The notes under the pieces were generated by a model, which saw only the letters and a program-made list of their open reading frames with translations, searched no databases and was not told the DNA's origin. This document shows positions 43,577 to 51,874 of a DNA stretch of 64,000 nucleotides, piece by piece. The first letter of the stretch is position 1; the number at the start of each line of letters is the position of its first letter. This DNA is from Ilyomonas sp964249755 (GTDB taxonomy: Bacteria; Bacteroidota; Bacteroidia; Chitinophagales; Chitinophagaceae): NCBI GenBank assembly GCA_964249755.1, contig CAXUDB010000001.1:496001-560000 (forward strand), in the 5' to 3' direction. A program made the position numbers and the translations under genes.

Positions 43577-45976
43577 TTACTCTGTCCGCAAACTCTTCAC
43601 CGGGTTGGCAACCGCTGCTTTCACTGTTTGTAAACTAATCAGCAAGGCAGTTACGGCTCCTAAACAAAGGATGGAAACAACAAACGGCGTTGCAGTAATA
43701 TCAATGCGGTACGCATAGTTCTGCAGCCATTGATGCAGGATGAGATAAGCCAGCGGGCACGCAACCAGTCCACCAATCAATATCACCCCCGCAAACTCTT
43801 TAATAAATAAGGAGATGATGGCAGCCACCGATGAGCCCAGCACCTTGCGGATGCCGATTTCTTTCGTTCGTTTTTGTATACTTAACGAAATCATTCCAAC
43901 CACGCCAAGCAAAACGATGATCAAAGCCAAAGCAGTTGCCGTATACGCGGCTTTCTTCAGTTGCAGTTCCGATTTGTAAAGGTTTGCCAGCGTATCATCC
44001 ATAAACTTATATTCGAAGGGCGCGCCCGGCATCAGCGCAGACCATTTTTTCCCGATTGCATCTACATTCGCAGCCACATTGCCCGGCTTTATTTTAATAG
44101 AAAAAAATCGATAGATAGTAGCAAACTGCACATTAAAAAAGAGGATAGGCGCCACCTTCTGCTGCATCGAACCGAAATGAAAATCCGATGTCACACCTTT
44201 AATAGTAAATACAGTCGGATCGCCGGGAATCCGCACTTGTTGCCCAATGGCATCTCTTGCACTTGTATAGCCCAGCGCTCGAACGGCAGCCTCGTTCATC
44301 ACCACCTTACCCGAATCAAGCCCATGCCCTTGAAAGAAATCGCCTGCCTGTAAAGGAATCGCATACGTGCTAATAAAATTTTCATCAGCCACCAAAGCCT
44401 GTGCGGTTATCGCGTGTGTAGAGTCCGAACCAAACCGGTACACCGATGCGCCACCACTGTTATTGCCATCCGGCACTTCAAAAGAAAGCGACACGTTGCT
44501 CACCTGTGGCATCAGGGATAGTTCATTCCGTATTGTTTCCATTTTTTCCACACCCTGCCTTGTCCAGTCGCGGGGCAGTTGTGCCGAAAGAATATAATCC
44601 TTGTTATAGCCCAGGTCGCTCTTCAAAAATAAATTGATCTGTTGAGAAATAACAATCGCGCTCACAAAGGCAATTGTTGCCGTGATGAACTGGAAAGCGA
44701 TTAAAGATTTCCGCAGCAGCACCTTATCCTTTACAGAAGAAAGCTTCCCTTTCAGCGAATCAACCGACTTCAAAGACGACAATACAAAAGCCGGGTAAAT
44801 ACCTGCCGCAACGCCAAGCAGCAGGATGAATACAAACGGCAAAGCAATGAAGTAAAGGGGGAAATCAGCCAGCGACGGAAGCGGGTGTATTAGTACACTG
44901 CTAAACACATGTTGCGTAGCTAAGTAAATAACAAAGGAGAGCAACGTAGCCACAAAAACAAGCAGGATAGATTCAATTAAAAACTGCATCACCAGTTGCC
45001 GTTTCATTCCACCCAGCACCTTCCGCACACCAATTTCCTTCATTCGTGCAGCCGAGCGGCTTACCGATAGGTTAATGAAATTAATCACCGCCATTAGCAA
45101 GATAAACAAGGCAATCGCCGATAAGGCATACAGCATCTTTTTAATCAACCCGTTATTGGCAGTCAGGTAAAAATTTGTCAGCAAAATCGGCTCCGGCTTC
45201 AGGTCGGTCACCACTTGCGGCGATGCATTTTGCCGGATCAGGCGGGCTATCGGTTGGGCAAGGTCTTCCGGCGAAACGCCGGGCTGCAATTCAATATAAT
45301 TGGCGATGGAAGGATTTTGCCAGCTCATATTCCTTCCAAAAAAGTCTAAGTTATCGGTGGATACATAAAAGCTTCCGGGAAATTTATCTACCAGCTCCGT
45401 AACCGAATTACGCGAAACCGGGTTCAGCACACCCGTAATCAAAAAATCGTGCTTCGAACCCGAAAAACTGGCAATCGTAATGGTTTGCCCCACCACATCC
45501 GTTCTGCCAAAATATTTCACCGCCATATCCTTTGTTATCACAACAGAAAACGGATCGCGCATAGCCGTCTTCGCATCGCCCTGCAACAGCGTAAAGCCGA
45601 ACATGTTCAGCAACGTACTATCGCCAATCTGCAAATTCTCCCGAAAGCTTTTCTCGCCTTTCGATACGTTGGAGGATACACCATCATACCGGTAATAATT
45701 CGCAACCAGGTTGGGATAATTCTCCCGCAGCGCCTTCCCCAGCGGTCCCAGCGTAGCCAGGAAGTAGCCCTCATTCGGGTCCTTCCAGTTGCTTTGAATA
45801 ATGTATTGCCGGTCGGCATGTTTTAAGTTTGTATTCACCTGCAGCTCGCTCCACACATAAGCCGCAATCAGCATCGTAAATGCAATACCCGTAGCCAGTC
45901 CTATGATGTTTACAGCCGAATAAAACCGGCTTTTAAGGAGGTTGCGCCGGGCAATGGTAAAGTAGTTTTTGAACAT
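43577..45976 (-). CDS. large FtsX/MacB-type ABC permease (799 aa)
   Basis: 799 residues with a doubled MacB layout: TM near 20-40, a MacB_PCD-like periplasmic domain, three FtsX segments (~290-430), a second periplasmic domain, then three more segments and the C-terminus NPVKSLRTE. No ATPase is linked. In Bacteroidota such permeases are expanded, and a shared ATPase elsewhere may serve them. A sigma-54-like promoter and a palindromic activator site precede it. It is the first gene of a unit whose next gene is the S41 peptidase with a fused permease leader. Confidence 0.92.
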   Translation of the reverse strand: MFKNYFTIARRNLLKSRFYSAVNIIGLATGIAFTMLIAAYVWSELQVNTNLKHADRQYIIQSNWKDPNEGYFLATLGPLGKALRENYPNLVANYYRYDGVSSNVSKGEKSFRENLQIGDSTLLNMFGFTLLQGDAKTAMRDPFSVVITKDMAVKYFGRTDVVGQTITIASFSGSKHDFLITGVLNPVSRNSVTELVDKFPGSFYVSTDNLDFFGRNMSWQNPSIANYIELQPGVSPEDLAQPIARLIRQNASPQVVTDLKPEPILLTNFYLTANNGLIKKMLYALSAIALFILLMAVINFINLSVSRSAARMKEIGVRKVLGGMKRQLVMQFLIESILLVFVATLLSFVIYLATQHVFSSVLIHPLPSLADFPLYFIALPFVFILLLGVAAGIYPAFVLSSLKSVDSLKGKLSSVKDKVLLRKSLIAFQFITATIAFVSAIVISQQINLFLKSDLGYNKDYILSAQLPRDWTRQGVEKMETIRNELSLMPQVSNVSLSFEVPDGNNSGGASVYRFGSDSTHAITAQALVADENFISTYAIPLQAGDFFQGHGLDSGKVVMNEAAVRALGYTSARDAIGQQVRIPGDPTVFTIKGVTSDFHFGSMQQKVAPILFFNVQFATIYRFFSIKIKPGNVAANVDAIGKKWSALMPGAPFEYKFMDDTLANLYKSELQLKKAAYTATALALIIVLLGVVGMISLSIQKRTKEIGIRKVLGSSVAAIISLFIKEFAGVILIGGLVACPLAYLILHQWLQNYAYRIDITATPFVVSILCLGAVTALLISLQTVKAAVANPVKSLRTE

Positions 45977-46047
45977 AGAACAACGGTTTAATCAGTAGAT
46001 CAACAAAAAAGAAAAACAACAACGCACACGCATCTGCCCTTGCCGTT

Positions 46048-46062
46048 TCAACGCGCGTGCCA
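46048..46062 (-). promoter_or_regulatory. sigma-54-like -24/-12 promoter of large permease
   Basis: On the minus strand TGGCACGCGCGTTGA matches TGGCACG-N4-TTGC with one change, 72 bp before the start codon at 45976. Confidence 0.7.
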
Positions 46063-46111
46063 CCGCCAAAAGCCGCTTCCCCATTGCCTTTCCGCAGCGG
46101 GCACAAAAAAA

Positions 46112-46131
46112 GGTGTCCGGTACCGGACACC
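46112..46131. promoter_or_regulatory. palindromic activator site upstream of permease promoter
   Basis: A perfect 20-bp palindrome GGTGTCCGGTACCGGACACC followed by TGTTGTACG, 49 bp upstream of the -24 box. It shares sequence, flank and distance with the site at 41904-41923. The A/T-rich flanks also allow a terminator reading, but no gene ends next to it. Confidence 0.7.
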
Positions 46132-46281
46132 TGTTGTACGTATTTGAAAAGGAAATTTTTGGTTCGCAATCCTGTTGGTATCCGCCAACAAAAACTGAAG
46201 AGATGAGTTATTAACTATCAAATTAAATGTATTAAATTTATACCGTTGATGTTTTTGCATTAAATATAAGTAATCTAATTA

Positions 46282-49200
46282 ATGAAATTAACCAAAGAAC
46301 AACTCAAACCTTTAGGTGGTTTTGTATTACATGGAACTATCAACTGTTTGTTAGCTGGAGCTACCGGTGGGGCTGCACCATTACTTAACGGCATTCCATC
46401 CATTATTGCTGGTTTAGCAGGCGCAATTACAGGAAACCTTGCGTCCAATCATGTAGCAACGTTAAGCAACCTTTCATATAATAATCTGCTCGCTAAGCTT
46501 AATGATCAGGATCCGAATAATGTAAATCACGACTTAGAACGTTTGTTCAGAAGTGCTGCAGTTGTTTCCCTTGAGTTTATAAAAACGCTTTTTCTAAAAG
46601 AAGTGGTGACGGACGAAAGAATTACAACCTTGACCGAGTCTGACAGAAAGAAATTTTTGAATGATCTTACCTTATTCTTCAACGAAAATATATCTGATTT
46701 AAGATTAGTTACAAAAGACGATAAAACATCCATAAACAAAACACTGGTAAAAGACCCAACCCAATTTCTAGATAATACGGTAGAGCAAATTTTCAGAATG
46801 ACATCAGTTATGTTTGATTCTGAAACCGAAAAGCAGATAAAGGCATTTTATGCCAATCATCTTCCCTATTGCTTTGAACTCGCTTTTAAAGAGGCTCTGA
46901 AAAATGATGATCATGGCTTCAAGGCCTTTCAGATATGGATTCTCGAAGAAATGAGAGATCAGAATGCGTTGATTTTACAGGATACAAAAAATATTCTCAT
47001 TGCCATTGAAAATATCTCTAACGCTAAGAATCTTCTTTCTCAAGAACAGTTTGATGAAATACTAAACAAACAAAAGGATGATATATATACGCAATTGCAA
47101 ACAGTATTCTTCGGTATCAAAAACGATTTGGATAATGTAACAGCGCAAATCAATCATAACTACGATAAGCTCTACAAATTAACAAGCGATCATTTTGACC
47201 TCTCCAAGCAAAGTCACGAGCTGATTAAAGAAATGATAGGGCTGCTGAAATTAATTCTTGAAAAATTCGATACTCCGCAACCTTCTGATATTTTTCCTCA
47301 TGAACTAAACAACATTCCGCGCCATACAGATGAATTTATAGGTCGGGAAACGGAGCTTATCAGTTTGGAAAAGCAGTTGCATCAGTCAGCTAAAGTTGTT
47401 TTGGTAAATGGCATTGGCGGAATAGGTAAATCAACGCTGGCAAAGAAATTTGTTCAGGCACATATTCATCAATACGATCACGTTGCTTGGGTAGAAGTCA
47501 GGCAGAATGATGCAGGTCAGCCCGGTACAAATTGGGAAGACGCCTTTATCGAAGCTTTCGCTTACGATAAAACACTTTGGCTCCAGGGTCTCCATTTACA
47601 GATAGACGATAACGCCTCTCTGTTAGACCGTTTTTATGGAATCATTCATTCTCTGAAAAACCTGAAAGGAAAGAATTTGCTTGTTATAGACAATACAGGC
47701 GAAGAGATCAAAAAGTTCAATAAAATACTTCCTTCCCCGCCCTCCTGGCAAGTATTGGTAACCAGCCGGAATAATTTAACCGGTTTCACACCATTCCATC
47801 TCGATAAATTAAAAAAAGAGAGCGCAATCGAATTATTCAAAAGTTGGTTTGAAGCCGATGAGCAGGAAATCAAAGTTTTGTTGGAGGAAATAGACTATCA
47901 CACATTAATGATAGAAATGCTCGCAAAAACATTGGCAGCTTCAAGGCAGAGGCTAACAATCCAATACGTAACGGAGCAATTAAAAGGGGGTCACTTAAAC
48001 GATGCGAAGCTGCAGAGAAAAATTGAATTGAGCCACACCGAAGAAGAAACAAACTTATTCAGGCACTTGTTAGTAACCTTTAGGTTGTCTGGGCTAAACG
48101 AAAAGCACAATATCATTCTTAAAAATTTTTATTTCCTGCTCCCGCAATACTATACGTTAGATACGATCTTTTATTTATTCAGCACAAACGAGGAAGAGAA
48201 GGATGAAATAGTGGAACGTCTGGATGAACTGGTACAAAAAGGTTGGTTGAACAGGGAAGACGATAATTATTCAATGCACCGACTCATCCAGCAGGCGGTT
48301 TATTACCAGTTAAATCCCATTAATAAAGATGCTGAAACATTGATTGATATATTTACTAATCTCACGTTTACAAACGCCTTTTCCGACAGGAGGAATATCT
48401 ACCAATACATACCCTATGCTGATTATTTAATCAGCAAAATGAGTAGCAAGGAATCGGTCAATCCGGGAATAGCACCCTTACTCAACAACCTGGGTGTTTT
48501 ATACAAGGACATACAGCAGTACAAAAAGGCGGAAGCTGCTTACGGCGAAGCGCTTGCACTATACAGAAAGCTGGCAGAGGACAATCCAGCCGCCTTCGAG
48601 CCGGATGTGGCTGGAACATTAAACAACCTTGGAAATTTGTACAGGATCATGCGCCAGTATAAAGAAGGAGAGGCTACCCTTAGAGAAACACTTACATTAT
48701 ACAGAAAGCTGTCAGAGGACAATCCTGCCGCCTTTGAGCCGGATGTGGCTATGACACTGAACAATCTGGGTGTTTTATACAGGAACATACAGCAGTATGA
48801 AGAAGCTGAAACTACTTATTTCGAAGCACTTAATATAAGAAGAAAGCTGGCAGAGGACAATCCAGCCGCCTTCGAGCCGGATGTAGCTACAACACTAAAC
48901 AACCTTGGAAATTTGTACTGCGACCTGCAGCAGTACAAAGAAGGAGAAACTGTCTACGAAGAAGCGCTTGCACTATATAGAAAGCTAGCAGAGGACAATC
49001 CAGCCGCCTTCGAGCCGGATGTGGCTATGACACTTAATAATCTGGGTATTTTATACTGCGAGTTACAAAAGTATAAAGAAGCAGAAGTTGTATTCATTGA
49101 AGCAATCGGTATCAGAAGAAAGTTGGTGAAAGACAATCCCGCAGCCTTCGAGCCACATGTCGCTACAGCGCTAAATAATCTTGGAAATTTATACAGGGAC

Positions 49201-49674
49201 TTACAGCAGTATGAAGAAGCTGAAACTACTTACCTCGAAGCACTTAGTATAAGAAGAAAGCTGGCGAAGAGCAACCCCGCAACCTTTGAGCCGGATGTAG
49301 CTACAACACTAAACAACCTTGGAAATTTGTACTGCGACCTGCAGCAGTACAAAAAAGCAGAAGCTGCTTATGGTGAAGCACTCAGCATCAAAAGAGAGCA
49401 GCTAAATAAAAACCAATTTATTTGGGCAAAAGTGGTTGATCTCTACTTAAAGCTGGCAGATACTTATAAATACTTACTTCAAAAAAAAGATAGTATTTTA
49501 TCTATTAAATGGGGGCTGGTTTTTCTTACTCTATATTACACATCGCAGGATGAAGCCAATCCATTTATGCGCCGCGTTAATGAGATGTTAACAGATTTCG
49601 GTTTAGATCCCCAGGAGTTTTACGATAAAGAAGTATGGCCAACAGTGGAACAAATACAAAACAAATCTGCTTAA
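46282..49674 (+). CDS. STAND NTPase with NB-ARC-like domain and TPR repeats
   Basis: 1130 residues. Residues ~10-55 are Gly/Ala-rich and hydrophobic (GATGGAAPLLNGIPSIIAGL), like a membrane-inserting effector; ~60-330 is helical with no known domain. The NB-ARC/NACHT-like ATPase follows: Walker A GIGGIGKST (377-385), Walker B LLVID (~466-470), sensor TSRNNLTGF. From 734 there are seven TPRs of 46 residues. The architecture is that of NLR-like STAND proteins, several of which are phage-sensing defence proteins. The gene looks visibly more A+T-rich than its neighbours, suggesting acquisition. Alternatively it is a regulatory STAND protein. Confidence 0.88.
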   Translation: MKLTKEQLKPLGGFVLHGTINCLLAGATGGAAPLLNGIPSIIAGLAGAITGNLASNHVATLSNLSYNNLLAKLNDQDPNNVNHDLERLFRSAAVVSLEFIKTLFLKEVVTDERITTLTESDRKKFLNDLTLFFNENISDLRLVTKDDKTSINKTLVKDPTQFLDNTVEQIFRMTSVMFDSETEKQIKAFYANHLPYCFELAFKEALKNDDHGFKAFQIWILEEMRDQNALILQDTKNILIAIENISNAKNLLSQEQFDEILNKQKDDIYTQLQTVFFGIKNDLDNVTAQINHNYDKLYKLTSDHFDLSKQSHELIKEMIGLLKLILEKFDTPQPSDIFPHELNNIPRHTDEFIGRETELISLEKQLHQSAKVVLVNGIGGIGKSTLAKKFVQAHIHQYDHVAWVEVRQNDAGQPGTNWEDAFIEAFAYDKTLWLQGLHLQIDDNASLLDRFYGIIHSLKNLKGKNLLVIDNTGEEIKKFNKILPSPPSWQVLVTSRNNLTGFTPFHLDKLKKESAIELFKSWFEADEQEIKVLLEEIDYHTLMIEMLAKTLAASRQRLTIQYVTEQLKGGHLNDAKLQRKIELSHTEEETNLFRHLLVTFRLSGLNEKHNIILKNFYFLLPQYYTLDTIFYLFSTNEEEKDEIVERLDELVQKGWLNREDDNYSMHRLIQQAVYYQLNPINKDAETLIDIFTNLTFTNAFSDRRNIYQYIPYADYLISKMSSKESVNPGIAPLLNNLGVLYKDIQQYKKAEAAYGEALALYRKLAEDNPAAFEPDVAGTLNNLGNLYRIMRQYKEGEATLRETLTLYRKLSEDNPAAFEPDVAMTLNNLGVLYRNIQQYEEAETTYFEALNIRRKLAEDNPAAFEPDVATTLNNLGNLYCDLQQYKEGETVYEEALALYRKLAEDNPAAFEPDVAMTLNNLGILYCELQKYKEAEVVFIEAIGIRRKLVKDNPAAFEPHVATALNNLGNLYRDLQQYEEAETTYLEALSIRRKLAKSNPATFEPDVATTLNNLGNLYCDLQQYKKAEAAYGEALSIKREQLNKNQFIWAKVVDLYLKLADTYKYLLQKKDSILSIKWGLVFLTLYYTSQDEANPFMRRVNEMLTDFGLDPQEFYDKEVWPTVEQIQNKSA
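48481..49446 (+). repeat. 138-bp coding repeats (46-residue TPRs)
   Basis: Seven in-frame 138-bp units begin at LNNLG. Repeats 4 and 7 are identical over about 60 bp (near 48883 and 49297, exactly three units apart), and AEDNPAAFEPDVA recurs almost unchanged. This points to recent gene conversion or unit turnover. Confidence 0.85.
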
Positions 49675-49766
49675 TGTAGGGCATTGCTTCCGGCACTACC
49701 TACCTGTAGCAGAGGCGGTACAAAGCAAAACAAAAAGTTCCCTAACAAGCTTTCTGCATTTTACAC

Positions 49767-50003
49767 TATCCAACCCCATTGCGAAGCATTTCAACCCCAT
49801 TGCGCATCATCTCAACCGCATTGCGCACCATTCCAACCGCATTGCGAAGCATTTCAACCCCATTGCGCATCATCTCAACCGCATTGCGAACCATTCCAAC
49901 CGCATTGCGCACCATTCCAACCGCATTGCGCACCATTCCAACTGCATTGCGAACTATTCCAACCCCATTGCGAAGCATTCCAACTGCATTGCGAAGCATT
50001 TCA
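49767..50003. repeat. 21-bp tandem array 3 (11 units)
   Basis: CATTGCG recurs with its C at 49777, 49798, 49819, 49840, 49861, 49882, 49903, 49924, 49945, 49966 and 49987, exactly 21 bp apart. The unit is CATTYCAACCSCATTGCGMA plus one base. Alternation of GAAG, GCAT and GCAC endings gives higher-order pairs. Because 21 is a multiple of 3, frames on both strands stay open, but these are not convincing genes. It lies between the STAND gene and the second member of the unknown family. Confidence 0.93.
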
Positions 50004-50116
50004 AACAAACATTAAAAAAATTTAATCGCACCTTAAAGAACATTAATAGTTGTCTTCCTTAGCCCTGTTTAATTTTACACCGTTCAAAAAATTACTTCAC
50101 CAAATCCAATACAAAA

Positions 50117-51067
50117 ATGGACATCTACAAACTTTTAAACGGTTATCAGGGACGCGAATTTAACCGCGCACAAAAGCTAGCCCTCTTCTACGATGAGCAA
50201 AACAAAGTCTACATTCTTTATCCACCCTTTGCCGAACAAGTCAGCCTATTTCAAAGCTATAACCAGCAGTTGATGGATTTCATATCCGGCAAAGGCATCA
50301 ATGGCGAAGGAATCACAAAAGGGAAAGACAATTTAAAAAAGGATATAGCCACTATGGGCAATACCATCTGCACCCGCGTAGCCGCTTACGCCAGCAAAAT
50401 CGGCGATATTGAGCTTCAAACAGCTATCTATCATCGCAGCAGCCAAATCAAGCGTCTCAAGGATGGCGATGTCCTCGGCTTTACCAATTATTTAGTTCTG
50501 ATTGTCACACCCCTGCTGGCTGAAGAGCAATTTCAGCCGTATGCAGTTACAAAAGAAATGCTTGATAAAATAACCGCCACTGCCCAGGAGTTTACCGGCA
50601 AAATCGGCAAAGCATCCATCGAAAAAAACAAAAGCACCTACGCATCAAAAACAATAAACGATTTACTCAAAAAAATAGCCGGCACAGTCGTTCAGTTCAA
50701 TTGGCTTATCAATTTCTTTGAAGAAAAATATCCTGCTTTTGCAGAAGGCTATTACAAGGCCGCCGCCATAGACAATACCGGCATTCACCACAGCGGCATC
50801 CGCGGGGTTGTTAAAAACAGCGCTACCGGTGCGCCGATAGAAGGAGCAACAATTACCCTCAAAATTAAAAAGAGTACAAAAACAACAGATACAGATCTCG
50901 AAGGGGCATACGAGATCATCAAGGTGCAGAGAGGCAAATGCAAGCTCACCATCACCGCCCCCGGCTGCGACAGTCAGGAAATGATCATCACCATCCTCAG
51001 GGGAAAAATTCTCGAACTAAATTTCGAAATGCAGGCAAAGACCCTCTCCCTCACTGCCACCGCTTAG
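50117..51067 (+). CDS. unknown protein: helical N-domain plus CarboxypepD_reg module
   Basis: 316 residues. The N-domain (1-~217) is homologous to that of the protein at 16994: YASKIGD at 91-97, SQI at 109-111, Asp at 116 and IDNTG at 218-222 keep the same spacing. The C-terminal ~85 residues are a carboxypeptidase-regulatory-like beta sandwich (GVVKNSATGAPIEGATITLK, then YEIIKVQRGKCKLTITAPG). No signal peptide. The 21-bp array 3 ends about 110 bp upstream. A terminator follows. Function unknown. Confidence 0.82.
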   Translation: MDIYKLLNGYQGREFNRAQKLALFYDEQNKVYILYPPFAEQVSLFQSYNQQLMDFISGKGINGEGITKGKDNLKKDIATMGNTICTRVAAYASKIGDIELQTAIYHRSSQIKRLKDGDVLGFTNYLVLIVTPLLAEEQFQPYAVTKEMLDKITATAQEFTGKIGKASIEKNKSTYASKTINDLLKKIAGTVVQFNWLINFFEEKYPAFAEGYYKAAAIDNTGIHHSGIRGVVKNSATGAPIEGATITLKIKKSTKTTDTDLEGAYEIIKVQRGKCKLTITAPGCDSQEMIITILRGKILELNFEMQAKTLSLTATA

Positions 51068-51099
51068 CGGCACAGTCCGGTCTTCACATCATACAACAA

Positions 51100-51130
51100 A
51101 AAGGTTCGCTCCACAGGGCGAACCTTTTTT
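51100..51130 (+). terminator. Rho-independent terminator
   Basis: Stem AAAGGTTCGC / GCGAACCTTT with loop TCCACAGG, followed by T tract to 51130, 33 bp after the stop of the gene at 50117. Confidence 0.9.
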
Positions 51131-51379
51131 ACTCCCAATCAGTCAAAGTAAAGTTCAGTACAACAAAAGCTCAATAACAAACCACAACCTGTTACACCTA
51201 AGGTGCGCCGGCCCGGCAAACAGCGAAGCCCTCATAAATACCCCTGAAAATTATAAGACTTATTCATAAACGCGCAGAGCGATCGGGTTTGCCTCACTTT
51301 TTTCCTTTGGTATAATGCTGCACACCACTGTTGCATGCAACACACTCCACACACAAAGGATTTATGTCTAAACCTAAAC

Positions 51380-51387
51380 TACATTTG
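51380..51387 (+). promoter_or_regulatory. possible -7 element of the small gene at 51410
   Basis: TACATTTG matches TAnnTTTG, but no TTTG or TTG occurs at the proper distance upstream. Confidence 0.4.
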
Positions 51388-51409
51388 CAACCTCTCAAAT
51401 ACAATCCCT

Positions 51410-51709
51410 ATGAATGAAATCAAAGAAGAAGTAGAAGCCTTATTCAACCGCATTCCCCGCCGGCATACATCAGACAATGTAAAGGAAATCAACACCCTCC
51501 TCGACGAGTACGAAACCCTGCTGCAAACACTCGAACGGGATGCCCGCTACGAGCAGCAGGTAGCCCGTTTTTACGAAGCCCTCGACCCCATCCGCGCCAC
51601 CATCAAAAAGTCGAACGACAACAAGCTTTCCAAGAAAGCAAAAGACACCCTGTTCGATGAAGCCTCCGGCGCATTAAAAGATACCATGCAGGAGTTAATG
51701 GAACTGTAA
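51410..51709 (+). CDS. small helical protein of unknown function
   Basis: 99 residues, nearly all helical and charged (MNEIKEEVEALFNRIPRRHT ... LKDTMQELMEL). ATG at 51410 is used; the longer frame includes the promoter region. It stands alone after the terminator and converges with the permease at 51875. I do not recognise it. Confidence 0.6.
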   Translation: MNEIKEEVEALFNRIPRRHTSDNVKEINTLLDEYETLLQTLERDARYEQQVARFYEALDPIRATIKKSNDNKLSKKAKDTLFDEASGALKDTMQELMEL

Positions 51710-51874
51710 CAACAACCCGCTCCGCGCATAAGCCCAATCAGCAGCATAAACACGGTGCCGGCTCTAAACCAATGAGGGTAATCGTTGTTAGCACAGATGA
51801 AGCGTCAAATCAAAAGCAGAAAGAAATATAGCTTGCTTCATCATCAACATTTATTTCATTCACCATTTACTACC

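Larger units (their letters stand above)
51068..51409. other. intergenic, terminator and possible -7 element only
   Basis: 342 bp with the terminator at 51100-51130 and a possible -7 box TACATTTG at 51380-51387 before the next gene. No other structure seen. Confidence 0.6.

Noticed and set aside
48481..49446. The 138-bp repeats as a non-coding satellite or CRISPR-like element
   Set aside because: They are in frame within a long gene and encode standard TPR helices.
49684..50025. A 113-codon frame with QPHCxxF heptads across array 3, and similar frames on the other strand
   Set aside because: The frames exist because the 21-bp unit has no stop and 21 is divisible by three; long frames appear on both strands, and no ribosome-binding site or known domain supports them.
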